From NBLH01 sp050296515 (GTDB lineage Bacteria; Bacteroidota; Bacteroidia; Bacteroidales; NBLH01), in assembly GCA_050296515.1 (NCBI GenBank), contig JBNKRJ010000111.1, positions 1 to 64,000 of the forward strand: a stretch of DNA of 64,000 bases, written 5' to 3'. Shown here piece by piece: positions 44,866 through 55,006 of this stretch. A program made the position numbers and the translations under genes. Positions within the stretch are counted from its first letter, which is position 1; every line of letters starts with the position of its first letter. The notes under the pieces are model-generated. The model had not been told where the DNA came from, made no database searches, and saw only the letters and a program-made list of their open reading frames with translations.

Positions 44866-45855
44866 ATGGAAACAGTTTTAAGCGGAATCCGGCCAACCGG
44901 TAATTTGCACATCGGCAACTATTTTGGTGCAGTAAAGAATTTTATAAAAATGCAGGAAGAAAACAACTGCTACTTTTTTATTGCTGATTGGCACTCGCTT
45001 ACGACTCATCCAACTCCTGAAGATTTACACAACAATGTGAAAAATGTATTGGCAGAATACCTTGCCTGTGGCTTGGATCCAGAAAAAGCAACCATTTATA
45101 TTCAAAGCGATATTCCTGAAATACCTGAAATGTATTTGCTGTTGAACATGAATGCTTACATTGGAGAATTGGAACGAACCACAACCTTTAAAGAAAAAAT
45201 AAGGAAACAACCAGATAATGTGAATGCCGGTTTATTAACTTATCCCGTTTTAATGGCAACTGATATTATTATTCATCGGGCTAAGAAGGTTCCTGTTGGT
45301 AAGGATCAGGAGCAAAATTTGGAGATGGCCAGAAAATTTGCGAAGCGGTTCAATCATATGTATAAGACTGATTTGTTTCCTGAACCAGAGGCATATAACT
45401 TTGGGGAGGCATTAGTGAAAATTCCGGGTCTTGATGGCAGTGGGAAAATGGGGAAATCAGAAGGAAATGCAATTTACCTTATTGATGAACCAAAGGCTAT
45501 TGAGAAAAAGGTAATGCGTGCTGTTACTGATAGTGGACCTACTCAAATGAACCAGGAAAAGCCGGAAGCAATTCAGAACTTGTTTACGCTTTTAGATGTT
45601 GTTTCTACACCTGATACATTTGAGTACTTTAATGAAAAATACAATAAATGTGAAATACGATATGGCGATTTAAAAAAGCAACTGGCAAAAGATATTATTG
45701 CTTTCACCAATCCGTTTAGGGAGAAAATACTTGATATTATGTCAAATAATGAGTATTTGCATAAAGTCGCTACCCAGGGGGCTGAAAAAGCACGAGAAAG
45801 TGCATCAAAAACGTTGAATGAAATGCGAAAAGTAATTGGGTTTAAGAAGTTTTAA
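44866..45855 (+). CDS. trpS: Tryptophanyl-tRNA synthetase
   Basis: Class I aminoacyl-tRNA synthetase charging tRNA-Trp. The 329-residue protein has the N-terminal SGIRPTGNLHIGNYFG (HIGH-type motif), GKDQEQNLEMAR near 145, and the KMSKS-type loop GKMGKSEGNAI near 193, with Gly in place of the first Ser. Length and start are typical. It is a monocistronic gene with its own promoter box and a strong terminator. Confidence 0.98.
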   Translation: METVLSGIRPTGNLHIGNYFGAVKNFIKMQEENNCYFFIADWHSLTTHPTPEDLHNNVKNVLAEYLACGLDPEKATIYIQSDIPEIPEMYLLLNMNAYIGELERTTTFKEKIRKQPDNVNAGLLTYPVLMATDIIIHRAKKVPVGKDQEQNLEMARKFAKRFNHMYKTDLFPEPEAYNFGEALVKIPGLDGSGKMGKSEGNAIYLIDEPKAIEKKVMRAVTDSGPTQMNQEKPEAIQNLFTLLDVVSTPDTFEYFNEKYNKCEIRYGDLKKQLAKDIIAFTNPFREKILDIMSNNEYLHKVATQGAEKARESASKTLNEMRKVIGFKKF

Positions 45856-45875
45856 TTAAGAAATATATTTTCCTT

Positions 45876-45907
45876 AAAACCTGTCAAAAAAGTGGCAGGT
45901 TTTTTTT
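45876..45907 (+). terminator. Rho-independent terminator after trpS
   Basis: AAAACCTG (45876-45883) pairs with CAGGTTTT (45896-45903) around a 12-nt loop, and eight T residues follow. It lies 21 bp past the trpS stop. Confidence 0.88.
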
Positions 45908-46020
45908 ATCTTTAATCTGTAAGTGGTTGTTAGACAGGTCGTTTTGAGTTTTCCAAAGGTTCAGCTATTTTTGCTAAGCAATCGGTACGATTTCCATTTT
46001 CGGATTTAAACAATAAAACA

Positions 46021-48549
46021 GTGATTCAAAAGATCTATTTCAGAATAAAAGCAAGATTTTCAATCTATTATATTTTTCTGACATTTTTCTTTTTTTCTTT
46101 TTTTGCCTGTAGCCCAACAAAATACTTAAAAAAGGACGAACATCTTTTGGTAAAATCCGAGCTTGAAATAATGGATGATAAAAAGGTGGCCCAGTTTTAT
46201 CCTGAAGATTATATTCGACAAAAGCCCAACAAAAAAATGCTGGGTGTTGCTTTTTATGCAAGAGTTTACAATTTGGTTGATCCTGAAAAACATGCGAAAC
46301 GTGAAGAAACGAGAAGACCTCTAGAGGATGAGAAAAACAGAAAACAACTAGAAAAGGGGAAAGAGACAAAAGAATTTTTCAAGTGGGATAGATGGTTTAT
46401 GAAAATTGGCGAAGCCCCGGTTATTTTTGAGAGGCTTCAAATGAAAAAATCATCACAGCAAATCACCACATTATTAAAAAATAAAGGGTATTATAATGCC
46501 GAAACAACTGACTCAGTTGCATTTAAAGAGAAAACTGCCAGCGTTAAATATAAAGTTAAAGCTGGAAAACCTTATCGAATTAGAAATTATACCGATTCGA
46601 TTGAAGATCCTGAAGTTGCAAAAATTTTAAAAAGTTATTTCGAAAGCAAAAGTGAGATAAAAGAAGGTAAACGTGTTGATGTTGACTATTTTGGTGCTGA
46701 ACGTGAAAAAATAAATGAAATAATGCTGGAGAATGGCTACTATCGATTCGCTAAAGAATATATATTTTTTCAGGTTGATACTTTTGTTGGAAATAATCAG
46801 GCTGATGTTAAAATTTTGATAAAAAGTCCGGTCGAAACGGATGAATATGGTCAAAAGAAAATAGTCCCACACAAAAAGTATTACTTCAACAATATGACTA
46901 TCTACCCGGATCATGAGCCAAAATCTGTTATCAAAAAAAAACAACAGGAAGAAATTAATTATGATACAGTACCCGGAGACAATGGTGTAACTTTTCTAAT
47001 CGCAAAAAAAAATGAATACACAAAGGCAGTTTTAACCAGAGGAGTGACAATGGAAACTGATAGCGTATACCGAGCCAGTAAGGCGAAAGGCTCTTTTACT
47101 TATTACAATTCATTGTCCAATTTCCGACTAATCAATTTTGATTTTAGAGAGAATGAAAATAACAAAGCTTTTGGCGATACAGGTCGGAATTATTTGTATC
47201 CACACATAAAATTAACACCACAAACCAAGCAATCACTCACGTTAGAACTTGAAGGAAATATGACTTCCGGGAGATACGGTGCTGCATCGAGTCTGCTATA
47301 TCGTAATTTGAATCTTTTTGGGGGAGCAGAAATTTTAGACGTAAAGGCATCAATTGAATTGAATAACCAGGAAGAAGGTTTTGATGATAACAATTATTTT
47401 AGCGATACTGAGTGGGGTGTTACTTCATCGATTCGATTTCCAAATCTCTTAATGCCCTTTAATACAAGAAATTTTTATTTAAAATATTTTCCTAAAACAG
47501 CATTCTCTCTGGGATATAATTTCAGGTACAATTCAAATTACAGGAGGAGTATTTTTAGCAGCTCTTATGGTTATGATTGGCGAGCCAGTGAAAAATCAAC
47601 ACATTTGCTAAACCTTCTTGAATTTAGCTCGGTTAAAGTGAGTAAAATTGATTCAACTTATCTGGTGAGACTTGATTCTGTTGGGCAATTCGAAGAAAAA
47701 TATGATCACTTAATACTTGGAAGTTCTTATACCATTACATATAATACTCAGAAAATCGCAAAGTCGAGAAACTTCCATTATATTATGTTACGTTTTGAAC
47801 CTGCTGGAAATGTTTTAAATCTAATTCATAATCTGACAAATTATGAAAAACTAGGATATGGAGAATATAAGCGTGAGGTTGAAGCCGTTAGGCAGGGACG
47901 CGAGCCAGACAGTGATGAAGTTAATGCTAGTGTTGAACAATTAAATAATGATCGCCCTGGATTTAATACTCTTTTTAACTTGCCCTATGCGCAATACTTT
48001 AAGTCGGAGATAGATTTTAGATTTTATCAAATACTAAATTCAAAAAATGAGATTGTATATAGAATTAATCCCGGAGTGATTGTACCATATGGCAACTCTT
48101 TTTATTCCCCACAAGAAAAAAGATTCTTTTTAGGAGGAGCCAGTAGTATGAGGGCGTGGCAGGCAAGGACATTAGGACCAGGCTCATTTAATGACACTTT
48201 GCACATTTATCAATATGGTGATATAAAACTGGAAATGAACCTTGAATATAGATTTAAAATGTTCTGGGTGGTTGAAGGGGCACTTTTTGCAGATGCTGGA
48301 AATATTTGGTCTTTAGCTAAATACGAAACTGTTGAAGAAAAAAAGTTTGATTTGAACCGATTTTACAAAGAAATTGCACTAGGTGGTGGAATTGGGCTAA
48401 GAATGGACTTTTCTTTTTTTATTATTCGTTTTGATTATGGTTTTAAAGTTTACGATCCTGCTATTCATAATGGAAGCAAGTGGCCAGGAATAAGCGCATT
48501 AAGCTGGGGCGAAAAGACAATTAGCTTTGGTATAGGCTATCCTTTCTAA
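46021..48549 (+). CDS. tamL: TamL-like Omp85-family outer-membrane lipoprotein
   Basis: An 842-residue BamA/TamA-superfamily protein. The N-terminus ends in FFFSFFAC, a probable lipobox (Cys30), which is the mark of the TamL branch in Bacteroidota. POTRA-like domains fill about 35-400 (the first begins SPTKYLKKDEHLL), and a 16-strand barrel covers the C-terminal half, with the conserved FFLGGASSMRAWQARTLGPG loop and a terminal F. TamL probably works with an inner-membrane TamB in outer-membrane biogenesis; tamB is not in the window. The GTG at 46021 is used as start. Confidence 0.87.
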   Translation: MIQKIYFRIKARFSIYYIFLTFFFFSFFACSPTKYLKKDEHLLVKSELEIMDDKKVAQFYPEDYIRQKPNKKMLGVAFYARVYNLVDPEKHAKREETRRPLEDEKNRKQLEKGKETKEFFKWDRWFMKIGEAPVIFERLQMKKSSQQITTLLKNKGYYNAETTDSVAFKEKTASVKYKVKAGKPYRIRNYTDSIEDPEVAKILKSYFESKSEIKEGKRVDVDYFGAEREKINEIMLENGYYRFAKEYIFFQVDTFVGNNQADVKILIKSPVETDEYGQKKIVPHKKYYFNNMTIYPDHEPKSVIKKKQQEEINYDTVPGDNGVTFLIAKKNEYTKAVLTRGVTMETDSVYRASKAKGSFTYYNSLSNFRLINFDFRENENNKAFGDTGRNYLYPHIKLTPQTKQSLTLELEGNMTSGRYGAASSLLYRNLNLFGGAEILDVKASIELNNQEEGFDDNNYFSDTEWGVTSSIRFPNLLMPFNTRNFYLKYFPKTAFSLGYNFRYNSNYRRSIFSSSYGYDWRASEKSTHLLNLLEFSSVKVSKIDSTYLVRLDSVGQFEEKYDHLILGSSYTITYNTQKIAKSRNFHYIMLRFEPAGNVLNLIHNLTNYEKLGYGEYKREVEAVRQGREPDSDEVNASVEQLNNDRPGFNTLFNLPYAQYFKSEIDFRFYQILNSKNEIVYRINPGVIVPYGNSFYSPQEKRFFLGGASSMRAWQARTLGPGSFNDTLHIYQYGDIKLEMNLEYRFKMFWVVEGALFADAGNIWSLAKYETVEEKKFDLNRFYKEIALGGGIGLRMDFSFFIIRFDYGFKVYDPAIHNGSKWPGISALSWGEKTISFGIGYPF

Positions 48550-48564
48550 ATTAAAATTGAAAAA

Positions 48565-49329
48565 TTGAAAAATCAAAATTCAATAGAACCATTGATTTCA
48601 ATAATCACCGTTGTTTATAACAGCGAGCGCTTTATTGAACGAACGATTAAAAGCATCATTAATCAAACTTATTCAAATATTGAATACATTATTGTTGATG
48701 GAGCTTCGGCCGATGGCACCATTAATATTATAAAGAAATATGAAAAGTACATTGGCAAATGGATAAGCGAAAAGGATAATGGATTGTATGATGCAATGAA
48801 TAAAGCCATTAAAATGGCAACAGGCAATTATTTGTTGTTTATTAACTCAGGAGATGAAATTTATACCGAAAATATTCTTACGGATATTTTTTCTAAGTTG
48901 GATAATTTGCCAGATGTGATTTATGGCGAAACTGAAATTGTTGATTTTTCAGGTCAATCGGTTGGTATGCGACGCCATTCAACTCCTGAAAAGCTTACCT
49001 GGCGAAGCCTGAGATTTGGAATGAAAGTATGTCATCAGTCAATTTTAGTGAAAAAGGAACTTGTTGAGCCATACCGTCTTAATTATAATTACTCATCTGA
49101 TTTTGAATGGGTTATTCGCGTTTTGAAAAGAGCCAACACCGTATACAATTCAAAGCTGATACTTTCAAAGTTTATGGAAGGAGGAATGACAAAGCAAAGC
49201 ATGATTCCCAGTTTAAAAGAGCGTTTTAAAATCATGAGCCGGTATTATGGCTTAATCCCAACACTTTTTAATCATATTTATCTAGCGATGAAGTTATCAA
49301 TTTACTATCTCAAAAATAAAAGGTTTTGA
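48565..49329 (+). CDS. Family 2 glycosyltransferase
   Basis: A 254-residue GT-A enzyme: SIITVVYNSERFIERTI near 11, YIIVDGASADGT near 45, then LLFINSGDE (the DxD-equivalent region) and a WRSLRFGMKVCHQS acceptor-side segment. It likely adds a sugar to a surface glycan. No ATG lies early in the frame; a TTG at 48565 inside a short repeat (ATTGAAAAATTGAAAAAT) is the best start. The gene follows tamL by 15 bp and may be co-transcribed. Confidence 0.88.
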   Translation: MKNQNSIEPLISIITVVYNSERFIERTIKSIINQTYSNIEYIIVDGASADGTINIIKKYEKYIGKWISEKDNGLYDAMNKAIKMATGNYLLFINSGDEIYTENILTDIFSKLDNLPDVIYGETEIVDFSGQSVGMRRHSTPEKLTWRSLRFGMKVCHQSILVKKELVEPYRLNYNYSSDFEWVIRVLKRANTVYNSKLILSKFMEGGMTKQSMIPSLKERFKIMSRYYGLIPTLFNHIYLAMKLSIYYLKNKRF

Positions 49330-49464
49330 TTTGGTTGCTAATTACCTGTCCTTGAAACTAATTTGATATCACAGACTTAATCACATAAAATCTCAATTGC
49401 TGCCTTGTTTTTTTGTCTTTGGTTGACCTTGGTAACTCTGTTGACTGAGAACTGCCATTTGGAA

Positions 49465-50553
49465 TTACTTTCCAAATTTGTCTTTGTAGAATATTTTAAC
49501 TGTGTTACCACTTGTGTTTGCAAGAACCAGATCGTAAGTAAGTACGAATGATCGTATTAAATCCTTGCTCACAACAACTTGTTTCCCGTTTATAAAGGCT
49601 TTTAGCCAGCCATTAACATTGATGTATGCCATTGCCCCATCTTTGACCTGGAAGTTATTCGGTGTATAACTCTCCAATTCGTATACATCATTTTTATAAA
49701 AAACTTTAAAATACTCCAGTTCTGTAAATACAACCAATTCATCCTGAATATCGTAAACATCTGGTTCAAAAGATGAAATTGTCTGAACTTCGCCATCAGA
49801 GAAAACTTTAAAGCTACCAGTGTTATCCACATAAGCAAGAACGTCTTTTCCTACTTTAAATGATTTAGGCCTAAAATCTTCTAAATCAAAAACTTCTCCT
49901 TTGTAAAAAACATGAAACGAGTTTTGAGAATTATCCACGTAAGCTACAATATTCCTTCCTGCTTTATAAAAAACCTGGCCGTTTGATTGAAGCACGTTTT
50001 GAACATCACCATCGTAAAATACTTTTAAATATTTGGTGTTATCGTTGAAATAGGCAAAAACATTATCTCCAGCCACAAATCTTGAAATGGGGGCTCCGAT
50101 TAATGAACTTTCTATTTCCTGAAGTTCGCCATGATAATAAACGTAAGGAGCTCTTTTGTTTTCATTGTAGAAAGCAACTAACTCATCACCAATTGCAAAA
50201 CTTCTTACATTACTGGAAAGCATTTGGGCATTTCCTTTATCAAATACATAAAGCTGATTGTATACAAAGTAAAAAAGCAGGTTTCTTGTTGTGTAGTACC
50301 TTTCAACACCACTAGTGGCCAGCGTTTTTGTTTCTCCTTTGTAATAAACCTTAAATAGTCCTGAATTAGCAACCCATGCCACACAATTCTTTCCGATTTG
50401 ATATGATTTTACGGGGAGGTTTTCAACTGAAACAGTAGTTCCATTATCAAAAACAACAAAATGTTGCTGATAATTATGATAGGCAGCCAAAGGTTGTGCA
50501 TTCAATCCTGTGATCAACAAGATGCTAGTAATCAATAACAACATCTTTTTCAT
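49465..50553 (-). CDS. Secreted repeat protein, beta-propeller-like
   Basis: A 362-residue protein with a signal peptide (MKKMLLLITSILLITGLNA). The rest is about nine imperfect repeats of 36-42 residues with a core like G-x-D-V-x-A-Y-V-D-N-x-x-x-F-K-V-F-Y-x-G-E-V-x-x-L, giving a run of beta strands such as a propeller. Function is unknown. An upstream start (50592) would overlap the preceding gene by 23 bp, so the ATG at 50553, which opens a proper signal peptide, is preferred. Confidence 0.72.
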   Translation of the reverse strand: MKKMLLLITSILLITGLNAQPLAAYHNYQQHFVVFDNGTTVSVENLPVKSYQIGKNCVAWVANSGLFKVYYKGETKTLATSGVERYYTTRNLLFYFVYNQLYVFDKGNAQMLSSNVRSFAIGDELVAFYNENKRAPYVYYHGELQEIESSLIGAPISRFVAGDNVFAYFNDNTKYLKVFYDGDVQNVLQSNGQVFYKAGRNIVAYVDNSQNSFHVFYKGEVFDLEDFRPKSFKVGKDVLAYVDNTGSFKVFSDGEVQTISSFEPDVYDIQDELVVFTELEYFKVFYKNDVYELESYTPNNFQVKDGAMAYINVNGWLKAFINGKQVVVSKDLIRSFVLTYDLVLANTSGNTVKIFYKDKFGK

Positions 50554-50569
50554 AATTCTCTGTTTTAAG

Positions 50570-51742
50570 TTAATAAAGCTCAATATATTCACGTAAGTCA
50601 GAATTTAGTATTCGCACTAACTCCTGGTAATTCTCATCTCTTGATTCTACAAACAAAAATCCAAAAACAGGGTACTGATGATAATCAATTTTCCGCAATT
50701 CAATAGGTTTTTCAAAATCAGCCAGTAGTTTTTCGTAATCGAATGATTTAATTTGATCGGCCGCATAACCAATAGAATTTTCAAGCACCATCATTGCATA
50801 AGTTTTCCCTTCTTTTTCTTTCAATAATTTGTCCCAGTTTGGTTTTTCATTGTTTAAAAAAGCTGCAATTGAGTTAAAATTATAAGCATACCATGTTGCA
50901 TCTGCTGTGGTGCACCATGCACCAAAACGTAAAGGATTTACCTCAATGGGCATCATTTTGCCATTTTTATCAATACGGACTTCCACATGCAGCGGAAAGT
51001 TCTTTAATTGTGCATACATTCCAATATCCTGCAAAAAACACTCCATGGGCTGTAAATGTTTGCGGATTATTTTTTCGGAAGTGATGTACAAACGATCAGA
51101 AAAATCTTCTTCCGATGCAAATACATGTTTCATTATGTTTAGTACAAATGGTTCACCATCAGCATCATAATAGGCATCGAATGCATACTCTTCGCCAGTG
51201 ATTATTTCTTCGATAATGAATCGTTGAGTATCCATTACTTCTTTTGGGTAGATGTGACCAACTGTTTTTAACTCTTCTTTAATTTTGGTTTTAACCTCTT
51301 TCCATTCGTTATTCGATTCTACTTTGTAAACAGCCATACTGAAAAATCCAACTGCTGGTTTAATGATAAATGGCTTAGGTATTTCGTTAATGTTCAGATT
51401 GTCAAAATCCTCAAGTTTTAGTAATTTGTAGTAAAAATCTGGATAAATATCTTTTATTAGTTCCCTGAACAAAAATTTGTCTTTAAAAAGATTAATTTTT
51501 TCAGGAATTTGAGAAAAACCAAGGTTCTGACTAATCCAGTTGATGGCATTTTCAGAGTTAGTATAAATTCTGGTGTTGGGGGTCTTTTTTAAAAGCTCTG
51601 TGGCTTCCTGTTCCGAAATAAATTGTGTTTTCCCATTTAGCTGAAAGTCATCTGTCAGAGAGGTTTTTATAACCTTAATTTGAAACTTCTCAATTGTTTG
51701 TTTCAGAAAATCAGAAACGTAGGGTTTATCGAGAATTATCAT
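50570..51742 (-). CDS. ATP-grasp domain protein
   Basis: A 390-residue ATP-grasp ligase-like enzyme. The middle part has PFIIKPAVGFFSMAVYKV (ATP-binding lysine) and IIEEIITGEEYAFDAYYD, then VEVRIDKNGKMMPIEVNPLRFG with the acidic metal-binding E-x-N. Such enzymes join a carboxylate to an amine or thiol through an acylphosphate. The N-terminal 90 residues are less conserved. The substrate cannot be told. It lies 16 bp ahead of the repeat protein gene, which it probably precedes in one operon. Confidence 0.82.
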   Translation of the reverse strand: MIILDKPYVSDFLKQTIEKFQIKVIKTSLTDDFQLNGKTQFISEQEATELLKKTPNTRIYTNSENAINWISQNLGFSQIPEKINLFKDKFLFRELIKDIYPDFYYKLLKLEDFDNLNINEIPKPFIIKPAVGFFSMAVYKVESNNEWKEVKTKIKEELKTVGHIYPKEVMDTQRFIIEEIITGEEYAFDAYYDADGEPFVLNIMKHVFASEEDFSDRLYITSEKIIRKHLQPMECFLQDIGMYAQLKNFPLHVEVRIDKNGKMMPIEVNPLRFGAWCTTADATWYAYNFNSIAAFLNNEKPNWDKLLKEKEGKTYAMMVLENSIGYAADQIKSFDYEKLLADFEKPIELRKIDYHQYPVFGFLFVESRDENYQELVRILNSDLREYIELY

Positions 51743-51811
51743 ATGTGAATTTTGTAAAAGTTTGGCTGCAAGATAAAAAGAAAGACAGAGATGGGAAATA
51801 ATGGGCAGAAC

Positions 51812-52258
51812 TTATTTTACCCGTTCCAGAACAAGGGGCTTTACTTTGTTGTTTAAAATTTCCTTTTTTGAATTAACAATCACAATATCTTCAAAATAAA
51901 ACTTGTCACCGTTTGATGATTGTTTAAGATCTAAAATGACAGGGTAGGAGACCAGGCTTCCAAAATTTCTTACAACTGAGGCTATCCGCTCATTGGGGCT
52001 GATTGAAAATACATACCTGATTACACGATAAGTATTTCTATCACTATCGACAACTTTTATATGACCATTTTTAATAGTAGCAACCAATACTTGCGGGCCA
52101 CCATTTGCTGAAAGCCTGAAAATCATCCCTTCAATAATACATGTATCCTCTTGGTTTTCGATTTTATACCTGTCAGTTTTGTTTCTGGGAGAAGCAGTGC
52201 TGAGGAATAAAATTGATAAACCAAAAAGCAATATTGAAAAAGCGATTAATTGCTTCAT
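51812..52258 (-). CDS. Small secreted protein, weakly like the GldM C-terminal domain
   Basis: A 148-residue protein with an N-terminal signal or anchor segment (MKQLIAFSILLFGLSILFLS). The ATG at 52258 is preferred to one at 52312 because it opens the signal directly. The rest is beta-rich and ends with GDKFYFEDIVIV, which recalls the G-D-x-x-x-F-x-D-I turn of the GldM C-terminal domain of the gliding/type IX secretion machinery. The likeness is weak, and no other gld genes are in the window, so I leave the function open. Confidence 0.6.
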   Translation of the reverse strand: MKQLIAFSILLFGLSILFLSTASPRNKTDRYKIENQEDTCIIEGMIFRLSANGGPQVLVATIKNGHIKVVDSDRNTYRVIRYVFSISPNERIASVVRNFGSLVSYPVILDLKQSSNGDKFYFEDIVIVNSKKEILNNKVKPLVLERVK

Positions 52259-52435
52259 AGTTAATGGTTTTACAAAAGCCTTATTGGTAAAATAGAATAA
52301 AAATCTTGCCAAAAATCCATGTATATTTCGAAATATGCCTTAACTTCAAAATGTTTGTTAAGTGTTTGTCGGAAATTTGGAAATGTTTAGATCGCTTGGT
52401 ATTTAAAAACGTTTGAAATTTGACAATAGTATAAA

Positions 52436-53545
52436 ATGCGGAAACGGACTATTTTGCTTGTGTGGCTGATCTTTCTGCCACTCAGGCTTTTTGCATCTCC
52501 AGGAGATAGCATCAAAAAGCCATTCACATTTGGTGGAAAATTTCACTATGGAACAATTCTGCCTCATTCGGAGCGTATACGTCAGTTAGCTTTTAATCAT
52601 CCTTATGGATTGGAACTTAGTTTTAGTTGGTTGAATTATTCGGAAAAATCAATCAGGCAATTAAATTGTTATTCTTATACTGGTATTGCAATCAATTATA
52701 TAGATTTTGGTCATCCTGAAATCGGACAATCGGTTAATGCCTGGTATTATTTCGAACCTCTTTTACGATTTCAAAAAAAGCTTGGTTTTGGTATACGATC
52801 AGGAGTTGGAATATCTTACCTTACAACAGTTTTTGATGAAATCAATAATCCTGAAAATCAATTTTTTGCATCTCACATTGCTTTTCTTTTGCTTGTTGAG
52901 TTTAAGGCAAAATACAAAATTAACAGGCATTTGGAGTTGACAAGCTCCATTTGTTACAACCATATTTCAAATGGAGGATTAAAACAGCCAAATTATGGGA
53001 TGAATTTCCCTACATTGACTATTGGGGCTGATTATCACTTTAATCCTATTGATCTTGGGCCAATAGTTAAAGAAAAGCTTGATCCTGCAAAAAAAGTTTG
53101 GAAACTTAAAGGAGAAGTTCTTAGCTCGATAAAAGTGCAAAATAAAACAGACATATTTGACGAGAAAGCCTGTTTTGCATATGGTTTTTCTGTATTTGCA
53201 AATAAACGAATTGCAAAATTTTCTGCATTAAATTTTGGAGCAGAGTTTATTGATGACAGATATATTGAAGAAGAGATTCGTAGGTTCGGTTTAGATACTG
53301 ATTATAAAAGAGCTGCTGCCTTTATCGGGCACGATTTGATTTTTGGAAAAGTAAATTTTACCATCAATTGGGGAGTTTATTTTTATGCTCCTTATAAAGC
53401 CAAAGACCCTTATTATCAGAAATATATGCTGCAATATAATTTCAATGATCGACTCTGCGCCGGGGGATTCATGTTAGCGCATGGTGATGCCGCTGAAATA
53501 ATGGGATTTAACTTTGGGTATGCTTTGTTAAAACAACAGAAATAG
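52436..53545 (+). CDS. Acyloxyacyl hydrolase / PagL-like lipid A deacylase
   Basis: A 369-residue outer-membrane protein with signal peptide (1-21) and alternating beta strands. The segment YNHISNGGLKQPNYGMN (about residues 178-194) contains the H-x-S-N-G-G motif in which His and Ser are catalytic in PagL. PagL removes the 3-O acyl chain of lipid A. The protein is about twice as long as Pseudomonas PagL; the C-terminal half may be a second barrel or extension. It stands alone and has a convergent neighbour. Confidence 0.8.
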   Translation: MRKRTILLVWLIFLPLRLFASPGDSIKKPFTFGGKFHYGTILPHSERIRQLAFNHPYGLELSFSWLNYSEKSIRQLNCYSYTGIAINYIDFGHPEIGQSVNAWYYFEPLLRFQKKLGFGIRSGVGISYLTTVFDEINNPENQFFASHIAFLLLVEFKAKYKINRHLELTSSICYNHISNGGLKQPNYGMNFPTLTIGADYHFNPIDLGPIVKEKLDPAKKVWKLKGEVLSSIKVQNKTDIFDEKACFAYGFSVFANKRIAKFSALNFGAEFIDDRYIEEEIRRFGLDTDYKRAAAFIGHDLIFGKVNFTINWGVYFYAPYKAKDPYYQKYMLQYNFNDRLCAGGFMLAHGDAAEIMGFNFGYALLKQQK

Positions 53546-53583
53546 CAAATCGCGAAATAAATTTTTACTTGTCAATCGCCAGC

Positions 53584-54735
53584 TTAATTTGCCCGTACCC
53601 TTAAGCTGTAAACTGTTCCGTTAGCTTTGACCGAAGTTTTTTGACTGTAATTAAAATAAATTTCAAAGGAGAGCGTCACATCATTAGTTATTTTTTTTGA
53701 AGCATTAAATTGGGCTACCAGCGTCATTTTTCCCTGATACCATTCTTTTTTAGGGCGTTTGACCACAGAAATAAAAAATCCTAGTTTCTCAAATAATTCA
53801 TACCATTCGTTGTAGGAAAGGTTCCAGTCTAATCCGCATGTTCTCCATTGTTGTGGGATTGGATCAGTGTCGGTCATATAAATGTGATTTGTGCAATCAT
53901 CATTGTACCAAAATCGCATGTCATTGACCGTATAATATTTATACTTTTTGCCTTTGTCATCCCTGTCTTTTGCCCTGGTTCCTTTTTCTTCAAGTTCTTT
54001 TACTGTAGTTTTGCCAAGGGTTACTCCATACAGTGGGAAAAAAATGCATTTTTCATCCGTTTTGATAGTTTTTGTCTCTACGGGTTTTTCTTTTTCCTTA
54101 ATTGTTTTCGGTTCTTTTTTCTTTGCAACTTCTTCTTTTTTGTACCTGGTTTCCGGTTCAAAATGGGTAGGAACACTTTTTTTTGTGAAACTTATGGTTA
54201 CATCCTTTACATCCATGTATTTCTGAATGTTTTGCTCTACGCGATTCACAAATAAGTTGAACTTTTTCTCAATACTTGTAACCAATGCATTTTCGGGTAG
54301 GCCTGAAAAGTTTATTTGAATAGGATATTCACCTATGGGATGAACCCTTAACATGGTTAATTCAACCATAAAATCAATTTGAGAATCCTGGGTCTCCATT
54401 ACAATGGTAACTTCTTCAAAAAATCGTTCAAATGCATTGTGCAAAACCTCTCCAAAATCTTCAATCGCCTTGTCCAGATCATGTGGCTCATTATCTTTAT
54501 CCAAATAAAAATCTACATCATCATGACTAATGCGCACAAGATTAGTTATGCCTGAGCTTTTAAACGCTGCACTAAGTTTTTGCAAAATATCAGGAGTCGA
54601 AAAAGTTTCCTCCTCAACTCTTTCCCTTCCCTTCCAAAACAGCTCCTTGAAATAATTGTATAGGGTTTCTTCATCAGTAAATCGGACATGGACAGGGCTT
54701 TCTGTTTTTAAAAGTATTTGTGCTGAATATTTCAT
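53584..54735 (-). CDS. Uncharacterised two-part protein
   Basis: A 383-residue protein that I do not recognise. It has no signal peptide or membrane segment. The first part (about 1-185) is an alpha/beta domain; a Lys/Glu-rich linker at about 190-228 follows; the second part (about 229-383) starts CIFFPLYGVTLGKTT and is rich in aromatic residues (WYNDD, WRTCGLDWNLSYNEWYELF). The linker suggests two separate globular units. It is divergent from the GNAT downstream of a 271-bp gap and convergent with the PagL-like gene. Confidence 0.6.
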   Translation of the reverse strand: MKYSAQILLKTESPVHVRFTDEETLYNYFKELFWKGRERVEEETFSTPDILQKLSAAFKSSGITNLVRISHDDVDFYLDKDNEPHDLDKAIEDFGEVLHNAFERFFEEVTIVMETQDSQIDFMVELTMLRVHPIGEYPIQINFSGLPENALVTSIEKKFNLFVNRVEQNIQKYMDVKDVTISFTKKSVPTHFEPETRYKKEEVAKKKEPKTIKEKEKPVETKTIKTDEKCIFFPLYGVTLGKTTVKELEEKGTRAKDRDDKGKKYKYYTVNDMRFWYNDDCTNHIYMTDTDPIPQQWRTCGLDWNLSYNEWYELFEKLGFFISVVKRPKKEWYQGKMTLVAQFNASKKITNDVTLSFEIYFNYSQKTSVKANGTVYSLRVRAN

Positions 54736-55006
54736 TGTTACAATTGAACCTTAACATTGGCTAAATTAACAGAAAGCCTTGAAAACTTCAAAACAGATCC
54801 TAAATTAATTTATTAAGCAGCCCCCTTTCATTACGTCTTGATTTACAAAACCATAGAATGAAAAGCTAAAAGTCAAGTGATATAAATATTAATGATGAAG
54901 AAAGATAATGTATGTATAATATTGATTATCAATAAGAAATAATTAGCAGAATTTGGCTGTCCCAATAATTTTGTTAAAATGTGCCTAAATCAAAATATAT
55001 ATTTTT

